A stretch of DNA of 44,706 bases, from NCBI GenBank assembly GCA_025934495.1, contig JAICXY010000017.1:1-44706 (forward strand). Reading direction: 5' to 3'. Position numbers and translations under genes: made by a program. Numbering within the stretch: the first letter of the stretch is position 1; each line of letters starts with the position of its first letter. Positions 44,214 through 44,706 of the stretch are shown here, piece by piece. The stretch is from Candidatus Nitrosocosmicus sp. GTDB taxonomy: Archaea > Thermoproteota > Nitrososphaeria > Nitrososphaerales > Nitrososphaeraceae. The notes beneath the pieces were generated by a model, which searched no databases, was not told the origin of the DNA, and saw only the letters and a list, made by a program, of their open reading frames with translations.

Positions 44214-44312
44214 GGCTCTTTTAACTTAAGGTTTTTCTAGAATAATTAGTTTATTCAAAATATCTATTTTCACCCAATTTCAACAAAATCAAGATATTTC
44301 GAGCACATTATA
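44214..44312 (+). mobile_element. MITE copy 3, right half missing
   Basis: It starts GGCTCTTTTAACTTAAGG and follows the other MITE copies through TTTTTCTAGAATAATTAG and ATTCAAAATATCTATT to GAGCACATTATA, then similarity stops. The right terminal repeat is missing. It lies 50 bases from the IS6-like element and about 100 bases upstream of a sensor gene, in the same orientation as the other two copies. Confidence 0.78.
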
Positions 44313-44413
44313 AACGAAATAATATAAATTATTTAAAACAGAATAAAATTAGATCGCAATTAGAATAAAAAATAAATCAATATATAAAAATTAATTTATT
44401 TTATACTCTAATA

Positions 44414-44706
44414 ATGGCAGATATTGCTATTGAAGATGGTAGAACACGAATTCTATATGGTGCTGAAAATGCTTTATCATACGGGTCAAAATTTATGCAA
44501 AATGTAAAAAAGAAAATGGATATTACATTTGACCATAGAGCTCCTTCAATAGTAATCAAAATTCACCAGTATTACAATGGTTATAAAAATATTTTAAAAA
44601 GGGGTGGAAAAATTAGATGTATAACAGAGATTACTAAAGATAATATTCAATATTGCAAGGATCTATTAAATATAGTTAGTGAATTAAGACATCTAGACGG
44701 TCTCAA
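44414..44706 (+). CDS. Sensor/signal-transduction protein, N-terminal part (cut by the window edge)
   Basis: The frame starts at ATG 44414 and is still open at the right edge, giving 97 residues. They read MADIAIEDGRTRILYGAENA, then MDITFDHRAPSIVIKIHQYY, RGGKIRCITEITKDNIQYCK and LLNIVSELRHLDGL. From memory, this is the N-terminal domain that precedes histidine-kinase or other sensor modules in Nitrososphaerales proteins; the kinase part is outside the window. No membrane helix is seen so far. A truncated MITE stands about 100 bases upstream, within possible promoter distance. Confidence 0.7.
   Translation, partial: MADIAIEDGRTRILYGAENALSYGSKFMQNVKKKMDITFDHRAPSIVIKIHQYYNGYKNILKRGGKIRCITEITKDNIQYCKDLLNIVSELRHLDGL

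Noticed and set aside
1-44706. CRISPR array
   Set aside because: The only multi-copy repeats are MITE/IS ends, and the only tandem arrays are short microsatellites; there is no spaced repeat series or cas gene.

Overview
The window is AT-rich (roughly 30% GC by eye) archaeal DNA. It carries ribosomal proteins L1, L10/P0, L12 and S8e, Alba, SecE, Pth2, an Lrp/AsnC regulator, ScpA/ScpB and a eukaryote-type topoisomerase IB. Topoisomerase IB plus the archaeal set points to Thaumarchaeota (Nitrososphaerota). The low GC, the many IS elements, BluB and the partial sensor gene at the right edge suggest a Nitrososphaerales member, perhaps Nitrosocosmicus-like. This assignment is inference from protein content; no marker search was run.

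Layout. 1-6.1 kb: end of an ABC substrate-binding protein, a glycine-zipper protein, the overlapping L1-L10 pair, a convergent L12 plus unknown gene, Lrp, SecE, a small unknown, Alba and a PsbP-like exported protein. 6.8-8.4 kb: an MFS exporter with an extra C-terminal domain. 8.6-12.2 kb: a graveyard of at least four transposase families, with one 54-residue zinc-ribbon gene surviving inside it. 12.8 kb: bluB with a frameshifted tail. 13.6-15.9 kb: IS630-like remnants and two copies of a 182-184 bp MITE flanking an elongator-type tRNA-Met(CAT). 16.0-19.6 kb: pyrK-pyrD and divergent topoisomerase IB. 21.1-29.3 kb: Nudix, a small unknown, purF, an IS remnant, purL, purQ, S8e, scpB, scpA. 29.7-34.9 kb: an IS6-like relic, a dolichol-phosphate-mannose-synthase-like glycosyltransferase, a frameshifted BtuF-like gene, an unknown gene, a broken SDR gene and a two-repeat PRC-barrel-like protein. 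35.1-37.6 kb: more IS relics around one 77-residue gene. 37.9-40.9 kb: Pth2, a four-helix membrane protein and a patatin-like phospholipase. 41.0-44.3 kb: an IS island ending in a 5'-complete sensor gene.

Pathways. purQ-purL-purF is a purine-synthesis block now interrupted by an IS relic. pyrD-pyrK makes the pyrimidine dihydroorotate dehydrogenase. scpA-scpB are the SMC partner subunits. bluB and the BtuF-like gene both concern cobalamin, and both carry a one-base frameshift in this sequence.

The most distinctive finding is a mobile-DNA network. An IS6-like element has 17-bp terminal repeats and an 8-bp target duplication. The short non-coding MITEs carry the same ends, and two of them flank a tRNA gene in direct orientation. 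A separate DDE element family has acquired (ACC)7 microsatellites at two different positions in two copies. I found no CRISPR array, rRNA or clear novel defence system.
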